DNA of 64,000 nt from Cephalotrichum gorgonifer (taxonomy: Eukaryota > Ascomycota > Sordariomycetes > Microascales > Microascaceae), in contig ONZQ02000007.1 in NCBI GenBank assembly GCA_900312665.1, positions 1,776,723 through 1,840,722 on the forward strand, read 5' to 3'. A program made the translations under genes and the position numbers. Positions within the stretch are counted from its first letter, which is position 1. Every line of letters starts with the position of its first letter. This document shows, piece after piece, positions 10,718 through 20,851 of the stretch. The notes below the pieces were generated by a model, which did not search any database, was not told the origin of the DNA, and was given only the letters and a program-made list of their open reading frames with translations.

Positions 10718-12552
10718 TCAGGCCACCGCAGCTATCTCGGCAACAACCTTCTCACTCCCGATGTCCTTTTTCGCAGGATCAAATACCGTCGGCATCGTGC
10801 CAGACTCTTTGAGCGTCTTCTCTGCCTCTTCGAAGCTCGTCTCCTCGATTGGGACCACCTTGCCATTAAGTTTGCCCACCCTCGTGTCCTTTCCTGTCTC
10901 GAGCCATTGCGGATTAGTATACTCCCTCATCTGGACCAAGCCCTCCCGGAAATCTTTCCTGAATTCCTCCGTAAACTTAACCGCTGGTGCCCAGAGGCTA
11001 AGCTCCTCCCAGAACGCTTCTTCATCTCGTAGAGCAGTCCATGTTAGCGAGAACGCGATAGCCAAAAACGGGCCCGGACCCGGGATAAACCCAATCGCGA
11101 AGACCATGGCGTTTTTAGTAAAGCTCTCGAACCAAGAGCCTTTCTCGGGCTGTTTCCACATCAGGTCTAACCCACTATGGGCCTCCTGGATTGTTTTCCA
11201 GCTGAAGTCGTCGGAGTCGGGGTACGACTTAGACACTGGCACGGTCATAAGGTCTTTGTCGGGAACAATCTTGATCAGCCTGGCTTTATAGGGGTCTGTT
11301 GAACGGAACTGGCGGGGAATGGTGAGAAGGTCCACAAGCCCTCTGATGTTTAGGCCAAGAGCAGCAATTGACCATACACCAAGGCCCTCCAGCTTGGAAG
11401 TTTTGTGGGCGTCAAAGTGATCCCCGCCACGCCAGACCGGCAGGTTACGATCGATTGCAAAGTTCACCTGCACCCAGGTGCTGAGGTGTGGGTAATCCTT
11501 GGAGGACACCTGGGCAATAGGGATGTAGATGGCACGGATGTGGCCAAGTAACTGGAGTCGCGGATGTTAGACTATGCTTCTGAGGCAGGCCGATTCACAC
11601 CGCAGTGAGGAGAAACGATCCGGTCCGCTCAGAAGAAAAAGAGGGACCACCAATTTANNNNNNNNNNNNNNNNNNNNNNNNNNNNNNNNNNNNNNNNNNN
11701 NNNNNNNNNNNNNNNNNNNNNNNNNNNNNNNNNNNNNNNNNNNNNNNNNNNNNNNNNNNNNNNNNNNNNNNNNNNNNNNNNNNNNNNNNNNNNNNNNNNN
11801 NNNNNNNNNNNNNNNNNNNNNNNNNNNNNNNNNNNNNNNNNNNNNNNNNNNNNNNNNNNNNNNNNNNNNNNNNNNNNNNNNNNNNNNNNNNNNNNNNNNN
11901 NNNNNNNNNNNNNNNNNNNNNNNNNNNNNNNNNNNNNNNNNNNNNNNNNNNNNNNNNNNNNNNNNNNNNNNNNNNNNNNNNNNNNNNNNNNNNNNNNNNN
12001 NNNNNNNNNNNNNNNNNNNNNNNNNNGGGGGGGGGACGTGACATCGATCCAAACCCATTCTTCCTCTTTAGTAGGCAGTGGTAAAACCATGAACCAAGGC
12101 TATATTGCTTCCACATTAGTATGAAAGCGTGTGGTATATTCCCGACTCGTATGAATGATTGAATGCAAACTACGTACCTCTGCGGACCCTCCCTTCTCAT
12201 AGTCTCGAAAGCGGTTGCCGCTGGTACAAAGGTTGTGCTGAACCCGTCGTTTGATCTCCGAGGGCTTCGGTCCGTAGCTTACTGGGAGATGTGTAAAGTT
12301 ACCGTAGCTCGTGTTCCACCAGCTGCCCTGGACGATCTTGTATCCTGAACGAGGATGCTTCCACCCTCCCCCTGCCTCGTTGGCCTTCCGGCTGCCATGA
12401 TAGCCCTCTACATTCCATAGGTACTCAATCATGAAATGCGAATAGAATTTCTTCGGGTCGTTAGCGTCATAGCTGTCAGCCGAGCGAGCCTTGAGAACGT
12501 TGCGGTCGAAAAAGACCTCTCCCTCTGGGTATGACATTGCCATGCTGGGCAA
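10718..12552 (-). CDS. Hypothetical protein, interrupted by the assembly gap
   Basis: First exon 12552-12178 (start at 12552, or the second Met at 12543 with a better spacing to the TATA box) ends at donor GTACGT; intron 12100-12177 has branch ACTAAT and acceptor ATATAG and joins to an open exon (PWFMVLPLPTKEEEWVWIDV) that enters the N gap. After the gap a short exon ends near 11603 (GSFLLTA), an intron with branch TCTAAC ends at CTCCAG (about 11550), and the last exon runs to the stop at 10718. The C-terminal exon holds a hydrophobic stretch GFIPGPGPFLAIAFSL, a possible membrane segment, followed by a charged region rich in Glu and Lys. No family recognised. The middle of the protein is unknown because of the gap, and the number of introns there cannot be set. 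Confidence 0.55.
11658..12026. other. Assembly gap (N)
   Basis: A run of 369 N, bordered on the right by eight or more G. It lies inside the hypothetical gene at 10718-12552, so that gene model is incomplete. Confidence 0.99.
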
Positions 12553-12659
12553 ACCTCTCTGCGTTGGAGATGAAACAAGGGGAGAGAGAGCATGTAGTGT
12601 ACTTTGAAGGGTTGTGATGGTTTCAAAGACATCGACAGGATGCTAGGAATCATCCGCCC

Positions 12660-12667
12660 TTATATAC
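12660..12667 (-). promoter_or_regulatory. TATA box of the 12552 gene
   Basis: TATATAAG on the minus strand lies about 110 nt upstream of the start codon, a usual distance for fungal core promoters. Confidence 0.4.
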
Positions 12668-13315
12668 CTTTCTTGACCCCTCTGCGATTTAACTTCCTCT
12701 GCATGTAAAGTCACGGCCACATCATAAATGGTCATACCGAGAGGACATGATGTCGAGTTCGACTCGCCCACCCCTACGCTGTTATTCATTAGCCACCTAG
12801 ATAGTCTGCCCTGGTTCGGCCATCAACTAACCTGGTCGCTCTGTACTCCAAAATTTCTATGTTCCACTTCATACGCTGAGACATGCCGTCATCATGGGCC
12901 CCAAGATGGTCGAAAGTATGATGAAACTTACAAGTTGGATAGCACGATAAATAAACACGCAAGAACTGTAGTGCCCAAACTTAATGTCCATAGTGAGATT
13001 CTTGTACAACTTAAGGTTTAAGGCCTGTGCCTCTGACGCTTATGGTGTACGGTAGCAGTGCCCCGAGGCCTTACGATACTAGAAGCATTTATTGGACATA
13101 GGCTGTATCGATTTGAACCCCGAGCTATCACAGTATCGAATTGTATTAGTTGAACTGTCCGGGTCTTACTCTGTCTCATTCCGTATGAAGTGGTACTCTC
13201 ACAGCACATGGAGCGAACTGCAACCTGCCGTACCCATAGGAGGTTTTACCAGTAACTGCGCCCATGTTCATGTCACAAGTCTGCACTGACCTCTCGCCAG
13301 TCGCCGTTAATTTAT
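12668..13315. other. Intergenic stretch, no gene seen
   Basis: About 650 bp. Short open frames on both strands have no protein-like composition. It separates the hypothetical gene from the helicase remnant. Confidence 0.55.
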
Positions 13316-14090
13316 TTATACGATAGAATCGAAGTCGATTATGAATTTCAAGTCCTGTCCGCAAGATTAGCTCCCCTTCTCCATCTACGAGAGGCAAACG
13401 CTACTCACGTCAAGCTTCCCCGCGGCCGTCTCGTCCGTTCCATTTAGCGCAAACTTCGCTAGGTGCTTCTTCTTCTTCTGCAAGTGCACGATATTCCGCT
13501 CACCCGAACCCATCAGCTTCAGAGTCATATACTTATTTTGCCGGGAGGCAGGGTCTTTTTTTACCTGCTCGACTGATCTTTCGACGACATAGCGGATGAC
13601 GGTGACGGTCCGGGTCTGCCCCATTCTAACCGCCCTGGCAACGGCCTGCTCCTCGACAGAAGGGCTCCACTGCGGTTCCACGACATGGATATAGTTTGCC
13701 GCGGTAAGGTTCAGCCTTTTGTGATTTCCAGTTAGCTATATCCTTTCGGCGGCTGGAGGACAAATCTCGCTCTTACCCAACAGCACCGGTACCCATAGTC
13801 ATCAGAAGAACCGGGATATCCTGGCCAGAACGAAAAGCTTCCATGTACCTCACCCTCTCATCGTTCGAGACGGTCCCATCGATACGAACCGAGCTCACGT
13901 TCGCAGCCCCAAGCAGCTGTTGCATGATATCCAGAGTCGACGTCCAGAACGAGAACACGATGCTTGGCCGCAGAATTAGCCGCCAAAATTCAACAAAATG
14001 TGTAGAAGGAAGCAGAAGGAATCGTCACCTCTTATCCAAGGGCCCCACGGAGGGAATATTCTCAACAACCCCTTCAAGGCATCCTCAGCC
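13316..14090 (-). pseudogene. 3' remnant of a SNF2/Rad5-type helicase gene
   Basis: The minus strand encodes only the C-terminal helicase lobe. Segments: roughly 14080-13777 (SIVFSFWTSTLDIMQ, RIDGTVSNDERVRYMEAF, motif V region), 13715-13409 (NYIHVVEPQWSPSVEEQAVARA, motif VI RAVRMGQTR) and 13354-13316 ending in a stop. Introns 13716-13776 (GTAAGA, CTAAC, AAAG) and 13355-13408 (GTGAGT, CTAATC, ACAG) splice cleanly and restore GAVGLNLTAAN and KLDDLKFIID. A third intron just upstream of SIVFSF is likely. The ATPase lobe with Walker motifs is absent: beyond about 14090 the strand has stops and the plus strand carries an ankyrin gene. So this is the tail of a gene that was truncated by rearrangement, not a working helicase. 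Confidence 0.7.
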
Positions 14091-14119
14091 TACCAGCCGA
14101 CGCCATCGACCGAGGACAA

Positions 14120-15019
14120 ATGTTCGACTTCCAGTCCCGACTCCAGAGCAATAGAGAGATCCTCCAGTTGATTCAGGCTGAGGATCTTCGACAGGATGGC
14201 AGGAAAGCCTCTTTCTCACGACGGCCTATATTTCAGGCGATTCACAACAACGATATAGATATGATCTGGTTACTGATCAATCACTTCTACAGTAAGACTG
14301 ACCTGGAAGACTGGGTATACGTTTCACTGCCATACGAGGGACAGCAGGCCCTCCATAACTTGACTGCGCTTGAATATGCAGCCTATCGGGGTTCCAATTC
14401 AATATTAAAGTATCTTGCAACCATCGACAGGAAATCAACTGGATTGAAAAAACTCCACCCCTGGACCCAATTCAACCCTCTACGTTACGCTTGTAGCGGA
14501 AGTGGAGATGCAGAAACGATTCGCTTCCTCATATCCATTGACCACGATGTCAATGCCCGTGACCAATGGGGAAAAAGTCCCTTGTCTTACGCTGTCTACC
14601 GAGATGCCGAGCTTGGTGGCCCTGATATCGACATTATTGACCTGTTGCTGAGAAATGGTGGAGGGGTCCTTGATATCGAAGAGAAAGAAAGCCTCTCCGA
14701 GTATTTTTCTCCAAAGTTGAATTGCCGAGTCACACAGGAGCTGATTAGACTCGGAGTCGAGTTCCCGGAATTCAACTCCGGAGTGGACAGCGGTGACGCG
14801 ATGGTACGTGGCAATGACTGGACTAGGAAAAGGCACGATCGTTTGCTAACATGTCAGCAGGTTGGCTTGGCGGATATAAACGTTTTTGACATGGCAGTGA
14901 GCGATAAGGCTCTTACCGATTTTAGCTTTGACTCTATCTACGAGGATGGCGACAATGGAGCCTTCGACCTTGGAGCGTCACATGCACCGAGTGGACTCTA
15001 CAGGAGGGATAGAGGTTGA
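14120..15019 (+). CDS. Ankyrin-repeat protein
   Basis: Reads as two exons, 14120-14803 and 14861-15019. The intervening 57 nt have donor GTACGT, branch TGCTAAC and acceptor CAG; because 57 is divisible by three the frame is open with or without splicing. Spliced length is 280 residues. Ankyrin-type helices are visible at about residues 75-100 (LTALEYAAYRGSNSILKYL) and 115-180 (NPLRYACSGSGDAETIRFLIS, then DVNARDQWGKSPLSYAVYRD). Such repeats bind other proteins. The N-terminus starts directly next to the helicase remnant, so it may be the surviving part of a longer gene. Transcript evidence would settle the true start. Confidence 0.6.
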   Translation: MFDFQSRLQSNREILQLIQAEDLRQDGRKASFSRRPIFQAIHNNDIDMIWLLINHFYSKTDLEDWVYVSLPYEGQQALHNLTALEYAAYRGSNSILKYLATIDRKSTGLKKLHPWTQFNPLRYACSGSGDAETIRFLISIDHDVNARDQWGKSPLSYAVYRDAELGGPDIDIIDLLLRNGGGVLDIEEKESLSEYFSPKLNCRVTQELIRLGVEFPEFNSGVDSGDAMVRGNDWTRKRHDRLLTCQQVGLADINVFDMAVSDKALTDFSFDSIYEDGDNGAFDLGASHAPSGLYRRDRG

Positions 15020-15204
15020 GGAGTGATGGCGGAGGCCCTCTCTTGGCTGACGTGGCCGCCATACTAGGAGTGGAGCTGGCCAAAGAGGGGGGGACCTGGA
15101 CTAGGCCTTCGCCACTTCTCTGGCCGTTGAAGAAGGGGGGGGGGATGGGATTCCCCCCGCCTGTGGTGGCAGTCATCTATCCAATTTAAAGTCTCTATTC
15201 TCAT

Positions 15205-16474
15205 TCATTCACTACCGGCGACCTTGTCATTACACTTATTCGTCTGCTTCTGCTTGTTCGTCCTCCACGCATAATACTCGCCCCCCGTCATAACCGGGTA
15301 CACCATCGGCTTCTCCTCACTAACACATGTCGGCACCGGCTCCAGCAGCTTGCTCCTGTCGAACCCGAAGAAGAAGGGCGCCGAGTACCTCTCCCTTCCG
15401 TTCTTATTGATGACCCTGTGGATGGTCGAGACGAAGAAGTCGTTCGTCTGCCTCATGAAGCAGTCGGCGATGTTGACCACGAACGACCCCGGTATCGGCT
15501 CGGCCCTGATCCACGACCCGGACTTGCCCAGCACCTCGAGCCCGCCCGTGTCATCCTGCGTCACGATGGTGAAGCACTCGACGTCTGTGTGGGCGCCGAT
15601 GCCGTTCTGGTCGTCCTCCGAGTGCTTCTGCTCAGGGTAGCGGAGGATGCGCATCCCGGCCTCGGGGCGGCGGACGTACGGGTCGAAGTAGTCCTCCGGC
15701 AGCTCCAGCGCGAGAGCGAAGATGCGTGTGAGGCGGCGGGCGAGGCGGAGGAGCTGGGTGTGGTAGGCGTAGAGGGTCTTGCGGAAGCCGGGGACATCCG
15801 AGTCCGAGGGCCAGATGCTCGCGGAGGGCTCCGTGGGGTCTATGGCCTCAGGGTCCTCGGAGGCGTCGTAGTTCCAGTTGAAGGCCTCGCTGAGGTCTGT
15901 TTTTTTATTTTGTAAACTTGCGTTAGAAGCTTTTTGTTTGTTTAGGGGTTGGGGGAAGGAAAGGCAGGTGTGTGAAAATGAAGGGCTCGCTCTTACCTTG
16001 GTGTTTCCAGCCGTTTCGGTTGTAGCATTCCATGGGATGGAACCCGACGTATTCATTCGGGACCAGCCCTGTGAAGACCTCCATCTTCTTCTCCTCGGGA
16101 AGGGCGAAGAACTCCTTCGCCTTGTTCATGGTCGCTTCCGCATACTTCGGATCAATTCCCTAACATAAAGTTAGCGGGCTCTTTACTTTGTAGTTTCACA
16201 ACGGCCAGGAGGATATAGTCTTAGCCCATGGTGGATGGCTGTAAGACCAACGTACATGGTTCACGAGGTAGAAGAAACCGATGTCGCGCGACGCGGCTCG
16301 GACCTCGCGAGCGACCGCCTTGCGATCCTCCAGATCATCGCTCCAGATCCGCGCCGCGTCGATGATTGGTATCTTCTCTAGAGTGGTGGGGACGTTGGAC
16401 TTGAACGTGAAGGTGCCGCCGTTCTGAAGCGTCACCGTTCGAACGGTGCTCTGGCTCTCGGTAAGTGCAGACAT
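15205..16474 (-). CDS. 2-oxoglutarate/Fe(II)-dependent oxygenase, IPNS-like
   Basis: Three exons, 16474-16256, 16159-15997 and 15896-15205, give 357 residues; introns of 96 and 100 nt restore NHGIDPKYAEA and KHQDLSEAFNW. The N-terminal DIOX_N part has IPIIDAARI and the GFFYLVNHG motif. The double-stranded beta-helix carries the iron ligands His230 and Asp232 (HTDVE) and His287, and the 2-oxoglutarate anchor RYS at 297-299. It is therefore expected to hydroxylate or oxidise a small substrate in the cytosol. The family includes isopenicillin N synthase-like enzymes and fungal thymine 7-hydroxylase; the substrate cannot be read from sequence. It is transcribed divergently from an NCS1 permease gene 746 bp away. 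The C-terminal tail is Lys/Asn/Gln-rich. Confidence 0.88.
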
Positions 16475-17220
16475 GATGGGTTGACGAATAGGCCAATATC
16501 GCGGTGGGTGAGTTAATTACTTGGCAATGGTCTCTCTTAACCGCGTGTCCGGAGGCCTTATGAATGTGTCTATGTGCACGATTTCGGGAATGGTCCAGCT
16601 ATCGAATAGCGGGAAAACTGCAGAACGGAGATCTAAGAGTCCACGTCTCCGCCAACACCCGCCAGCCTCCCCAGTGAATCCATAGAATAAGTCCGGGGTG
16701 GGACATGTTAGACGATTGATCACTACCCCAAAAGGTATAGTAATCCCCGCCAATAGTGCTAGCTTAGCAGGAGAGGATACTCGTATCTGCCGAGACGCTT
16801 ATCAGCTTCAACGGTAAAACTGCTAAACTGTTAAATGTACACCGCGCTAGACAAGCAGCCAATTGACGTGGTCCCGTACTAATATAGATTAGCAATCGAA
16901 CGGTATCAACCCTTCTGGGGAATTAATCGACGGTAGCGATAGACTATCATGGGGCCCAAGACATCTACGCCCGTCGCGTCGCATGCGTTATCACCAATAA
17001 TCGACGTCATGGTGTGCCTGAGCGTTAAGTCTCGGTGTATTGCAGGAGCATTCGCTATCACCAAACGTACAGCTCCCCGACGTTCAAATATCGACGGTCG
17101 GTCGCGTCTTGGATGGGGCTCCTGTCATAAATTACCATGTGCAACTGAGTGTGTGCATCTTCGCTTGCAACCGTCGTCACCAACATAAGTTCAAACGCGG
17201 ATTTCTTCGTGAAGATCACA
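16475..17220. promoter_or_regulatory. Divergent promoter between oxygenase and permease
   Basis: The 746 bp between the two start codons contains no protein-like frame and must hold both 5' leaders and promoters. Shared control of the two genes is an inference from this head-to-head layout. Confidence 0.5.
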
Positions 17221-19081
17221 ATGGCAGAATCGTCACCACCAACTCTAACGAAGCGCCTCCTCCGGCGCCTCGAGGTGCAGAGGGATACGGATGCCGACGT
17301 TGACATCTACGTCAACAAGGACACGCGCCCGCTGCCGCCGTCGAGGCGCCCGTATGGCCCGTGGGAGTTCGTCGGCTTATGGATGGTCACGGGCTCGTTC
17401 AACGTGGGTGGGTGGACTACGGGTTCCTCGCTCATCTCGCTGGGCCTTAACGTCTGGGTGCGTATGCCGATAAACCAGATTCACTTGAGGAACATTCACG
17501 ACAGCTCGAGGACACACCAAGCTAACTGATCCCCTTCGTTAGCAATCCATGCTTGCCATTATCATAGCCCACACCTTCGTCGGCTTCGTCTGTATTGCCG
17601 GAGGCCATCCCGGCGCCAAGTGGCACATCGGATTCCCGCTGTGGATGAAACAGAACTGGGGTATCTGGGGTTACCTCTTCCCCATGGTAAGCTATACCGG
17701 AAAGCCTACTGCCTAGCTTTTTAAACCGACGGACCCACGCTGATTCTCCATAAAATAGGCCATCCGCGTGTTCCTCTCCTTCGTCTGGACGGCCACGAAC
17801 ACCTGGTATGGAAGTCAATGCCTCCGCGTCCTGTTAACCTGCATCTGGCCCTCCTTCCTCAACCTGGATACGGAACTCGCAGACGGCACCATGAAGCTTT
17901 ATGATTTCATATCATTCATAATCTATTTCCTCATCTGTCTGCCCCTCATATGGTTCAGCCCAGAGAACTACAAGAAGCCTTTCTTCGTCGCGTCCATCAC
18001 CGTCGCCACCGCCGTCTTCTCCCTCCTCATCTGGTCCACGGTAAAGGCGGGAGGTGGAGGTGCTCTCCTGGCCGACGTGAGCGGCATCTCGGGAGTGGAG
18101 CCCGCCAAGGGGGGCGCCCTGGGCTGGGCCTTCGTCGCCGCCATCACCGTTAACATCGGGGGCATTGCCACACACATGTGGTCGCAGAGCGACTACACCC
18201 GCTACGCCCGCAAGCCTGGCGACCAGGTCCTGGCCCAGCTGGTCATGGTTCCCCTCGGGACCATTATCGTTGCCTGCACCGGAATCGTCTGCACCTCGTG
18301 CGCCGCGACCCTGTATCCCCAGGTGGGCAAGCTCATGTGGCAGCCGTATGCCTTCCTGGAGGCCATCAGGAAGTATGAGGACAACAGCGGTGCGCGCGCC
18401 GGCGTGGCCTTTGCTAGCATCGCCTTCATGTTCTCGCAGTTCGGCATGGTGGTGGCCTCCAACTGCGTCGTGGCCGGCATCGATCTTGCCGCTCTCCTCC
18501 CGCGGTGGTTCACCCTGAGGCGGGGCGGGTACTTCACCATCATCTTCGTCTTCATCATGCAGCCGTGGTCCCTCCTGAACAGCGCCAGCAACTTCTTGAC
18601 CGTGGTCGGCAGCTTCAACACGTTCCTCGGACCCCTCATGGGCATCATGTTCGCCGACTACTTCCTCCTCCGGAAAACCACCATCAAGCTCACGGAGCTG
18701 TTCTCCAACAGCCCGGAGAGCATCTACTGGTACACCAGGGGCTGGAACTGGCGTGCGGCGGTGGCGTGGCCGATGGGGGTTTGGTTCCTGATGCCGGGTC
18801 TCGCGCAGAGGGCCGTGGACCCGAAGGGCTTTTGGCCCGGCTGGACCCGACTGTACCAGCTTTCCTGGTTCCTCGGATGCATCGTTGCAGGTTCTGTGTA
18901 CTTGCTGCTGGATTACTTCTGGCCCATGCCGGAGAAGCTGGCGGTTGACGACCTTGACTACTTCGGGACCTTTGGGGACCCGCCTTCCCTCACCGAAGGT
19001 GAGACGTCTCGTGGGGATTCTCCGGCGCGGGGGGATACTCCGATGAAGGACGGGGCCGAGGAGAAGACGTTGCCGGTTTAG
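17221..19081 (+). CDS. NCS1-family nucleobase/nucleoside/vitamin permease
   Basis: Exons 17221-17457, 17543-17686 and 17759-19081 give 567 residues; introns of 85 and 72 nt have CTAAC-like branches and keep frame. The start at 17221 (ACAATGG) has a good context. The N-terminus has the NCS1 signature region (GPWEFVGLWMVTGSFNVGGW), then about twelve hydrophobic segments, including the conserved NIGGIATHMWSQSDYTRYARKPGDQ loop region and SNCVVAGIDLAALLP. The C-terminal tail is polar with Asp/Glu/Ser/Thr, as usual for cytosolic tails under ubiquitin control. It resembles the Fui1/Thi10/Nrt1 branch (uridine, thiamine, nicotinamide riboside), so it likely imports such a compound across the plasma membrane by proton symport. 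Exact substrate unknown. Confidence 0.88.
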
Positions 19082-19496
19082 ATAGGTCTCGGCGGCACTC
19101 GTAATTTTGCAGGATAAATTGTTTCAAGTCTATAGCAGGTTTAATTCAGAATGGGACCTTGAATGTTAGATCTGGTTTACAGTGTCGCTTCGTTTATGAT
19201 AACCATGTAAAGACTGTAAAAAAACGCCATGTTTTATTCAGTTTTAATATTCATAGTACTAAGAATAATATGTAGGAAGAGAATTGATCCCTCCAAGACT
19301 ACAGTATTCATCTTTCGCTGTGGATTCGGCACAACTATACCCGAAAGCGGGGCAGGAACCACTTTAGTTAAGAGAAGCGTGGGGTCACCTCATATTCATT
19401 TTGACGTCAGCTCGACTTGGTCGGACCTTTCCTGCTGGCGAGCCAGAACTGTAACACTAACCTCATCAACCCAATTCACTGTAAGGCGTAGGTAAT

Positions 19497-20510
19497 ATGG
19501 GGTCCTGGTCCGAGAGCCGGGGTCAGAACCGCACTCTGCAAATCCTGGGCTCGGCAGCCAGGGAAGAATACGGCGTCCTAGCCGTGGTCTGGTGCGTTAC
19601 TTTTCACCTCCCCTGATATAAACCACTCCTCCGCCGGTGTGTTCCTGCCTAATAAAGCGCGCACAGCTACAACATCGAACACCTAACGGCCGTCGTCCGC
19701 GCCGCAGAATCCAAGCGCTCCCCCCTAATCCTCCTACTCTTCCCCTCAACAGTCACCCAGCTCCCGACCCTAGTATGGGCTGCCGCCGCCGCAGTCAAGT
19801 CGGCCACGGTGCCCATGTCTCTACACCTAGACCATGCTCAGGACGAGGCGCAGATCCGAGAGGTCGCTGCGACCCTTCCCTTTGACTCCATCATGGTCGA
19901 CATGAGCCACCACGACCATGGGGATAACCTGGCCAAGACGAAGGTGTTGGCTGACCTCTGTCACGAGCATGGCATTGCTGTTGAAGCTGAGAGCGGGCGC
20001 ATCAACGGCGGTGAGGATGGAATCGCAGACACAGGATCACTCGAAGGTGAGTGAGATGAATATCATATGAATTCCTGTCGAATCTCCAAAGACGGACCGG
20101 CTGATTATGAACGATCAGCACTGTTCACTACCCCTGAAGAGGTGGAGGAGTTCATCGCAGCGGACGTCGACCTCCTCGCGCCGAGCATAGGGAACATCCA
20201 TGGGGACTATGGCCCCTCGGGGCCCCAGCTCGACTACCAGCGGCTCGCAGACGTGAACGCGCAGATCGCGGGCCGCGTGGGGATGGCGCTGCACGGGACC
20301 AACGACTTCACCCCTGAGATCATGAAGCGGTGCATCCAAAGCGGGACGGTCAAGCTGAATGTCAATAAGCTTGTGCTGGAGTGCTGGAATACTTATCTGA
20401 GGGAGCATGTGCACGAGCCGCTCATGAAGCTGATGGACGGCGGTATGGCTGTTCTTCAGGATGAGGTGGAGCGGTGGATGGATATTTGTGGGAGTAGTGG
20501 GAAGGCGTAG
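19497..20510 (+). CDS. Class II fructose-bisphosphate-type aldolase
   Basis: Exons 19497-19591, 19667-20046 and 20119-20510 give 288 residues; splicing restores VLAVVCYNIEHL and TGSLEALFTTPEEV. Family F_bP_aldolase (TIM barrel). Asp87 and His88 in SLHLDHAQD correspond to the catalytic acid and first zinc ligand; His186 (NIHGDYG) and His217 (ALHGTNDF) fit the other zinc ligands, with the EAESGRI glutamate between. It should cleave or form a ketose bisphosphate or a related aldol using a divalent metal. At 288 residues it is shorter than the glycolytic fungal aldolase (about 360), so it is probably the tagatose/ketose-type paralogue common in filamentous fungi, not the housekeeping enzyme. Start chosen at the first ATG in frame before RTLQIL. 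Confidence 0.85.
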
Positions 20511-20851
20511 GCTGGTGCTAGTGCCTATCTAGTTCGACGGGCCTGTGGTCTGTGGTATTCTGTGACATAGTACACCTTACTACGAACTGCGTCTTGGGAT
20601 AAATGGTGCCTGCTATACATAGCCGGGCTGAAACATGCCTTGCATGAAGAGAATACAGTGCCTAGAAATATACAGAATTAGTCACCTAGACCGAATTTAA
20701 CACTTTGCGACCTAGTAGTCCCAAAGAGATCGTCGATGCTTGATGCCTCTTCTGAGGAAGAATTAGAACTAAAATGATTAATCGGCTTAAACTCTCCGAC
20801 GCTAATATTTGACCCCCTCGGTCTCACTCCAAAAACTCCTTCTCATCTCCC

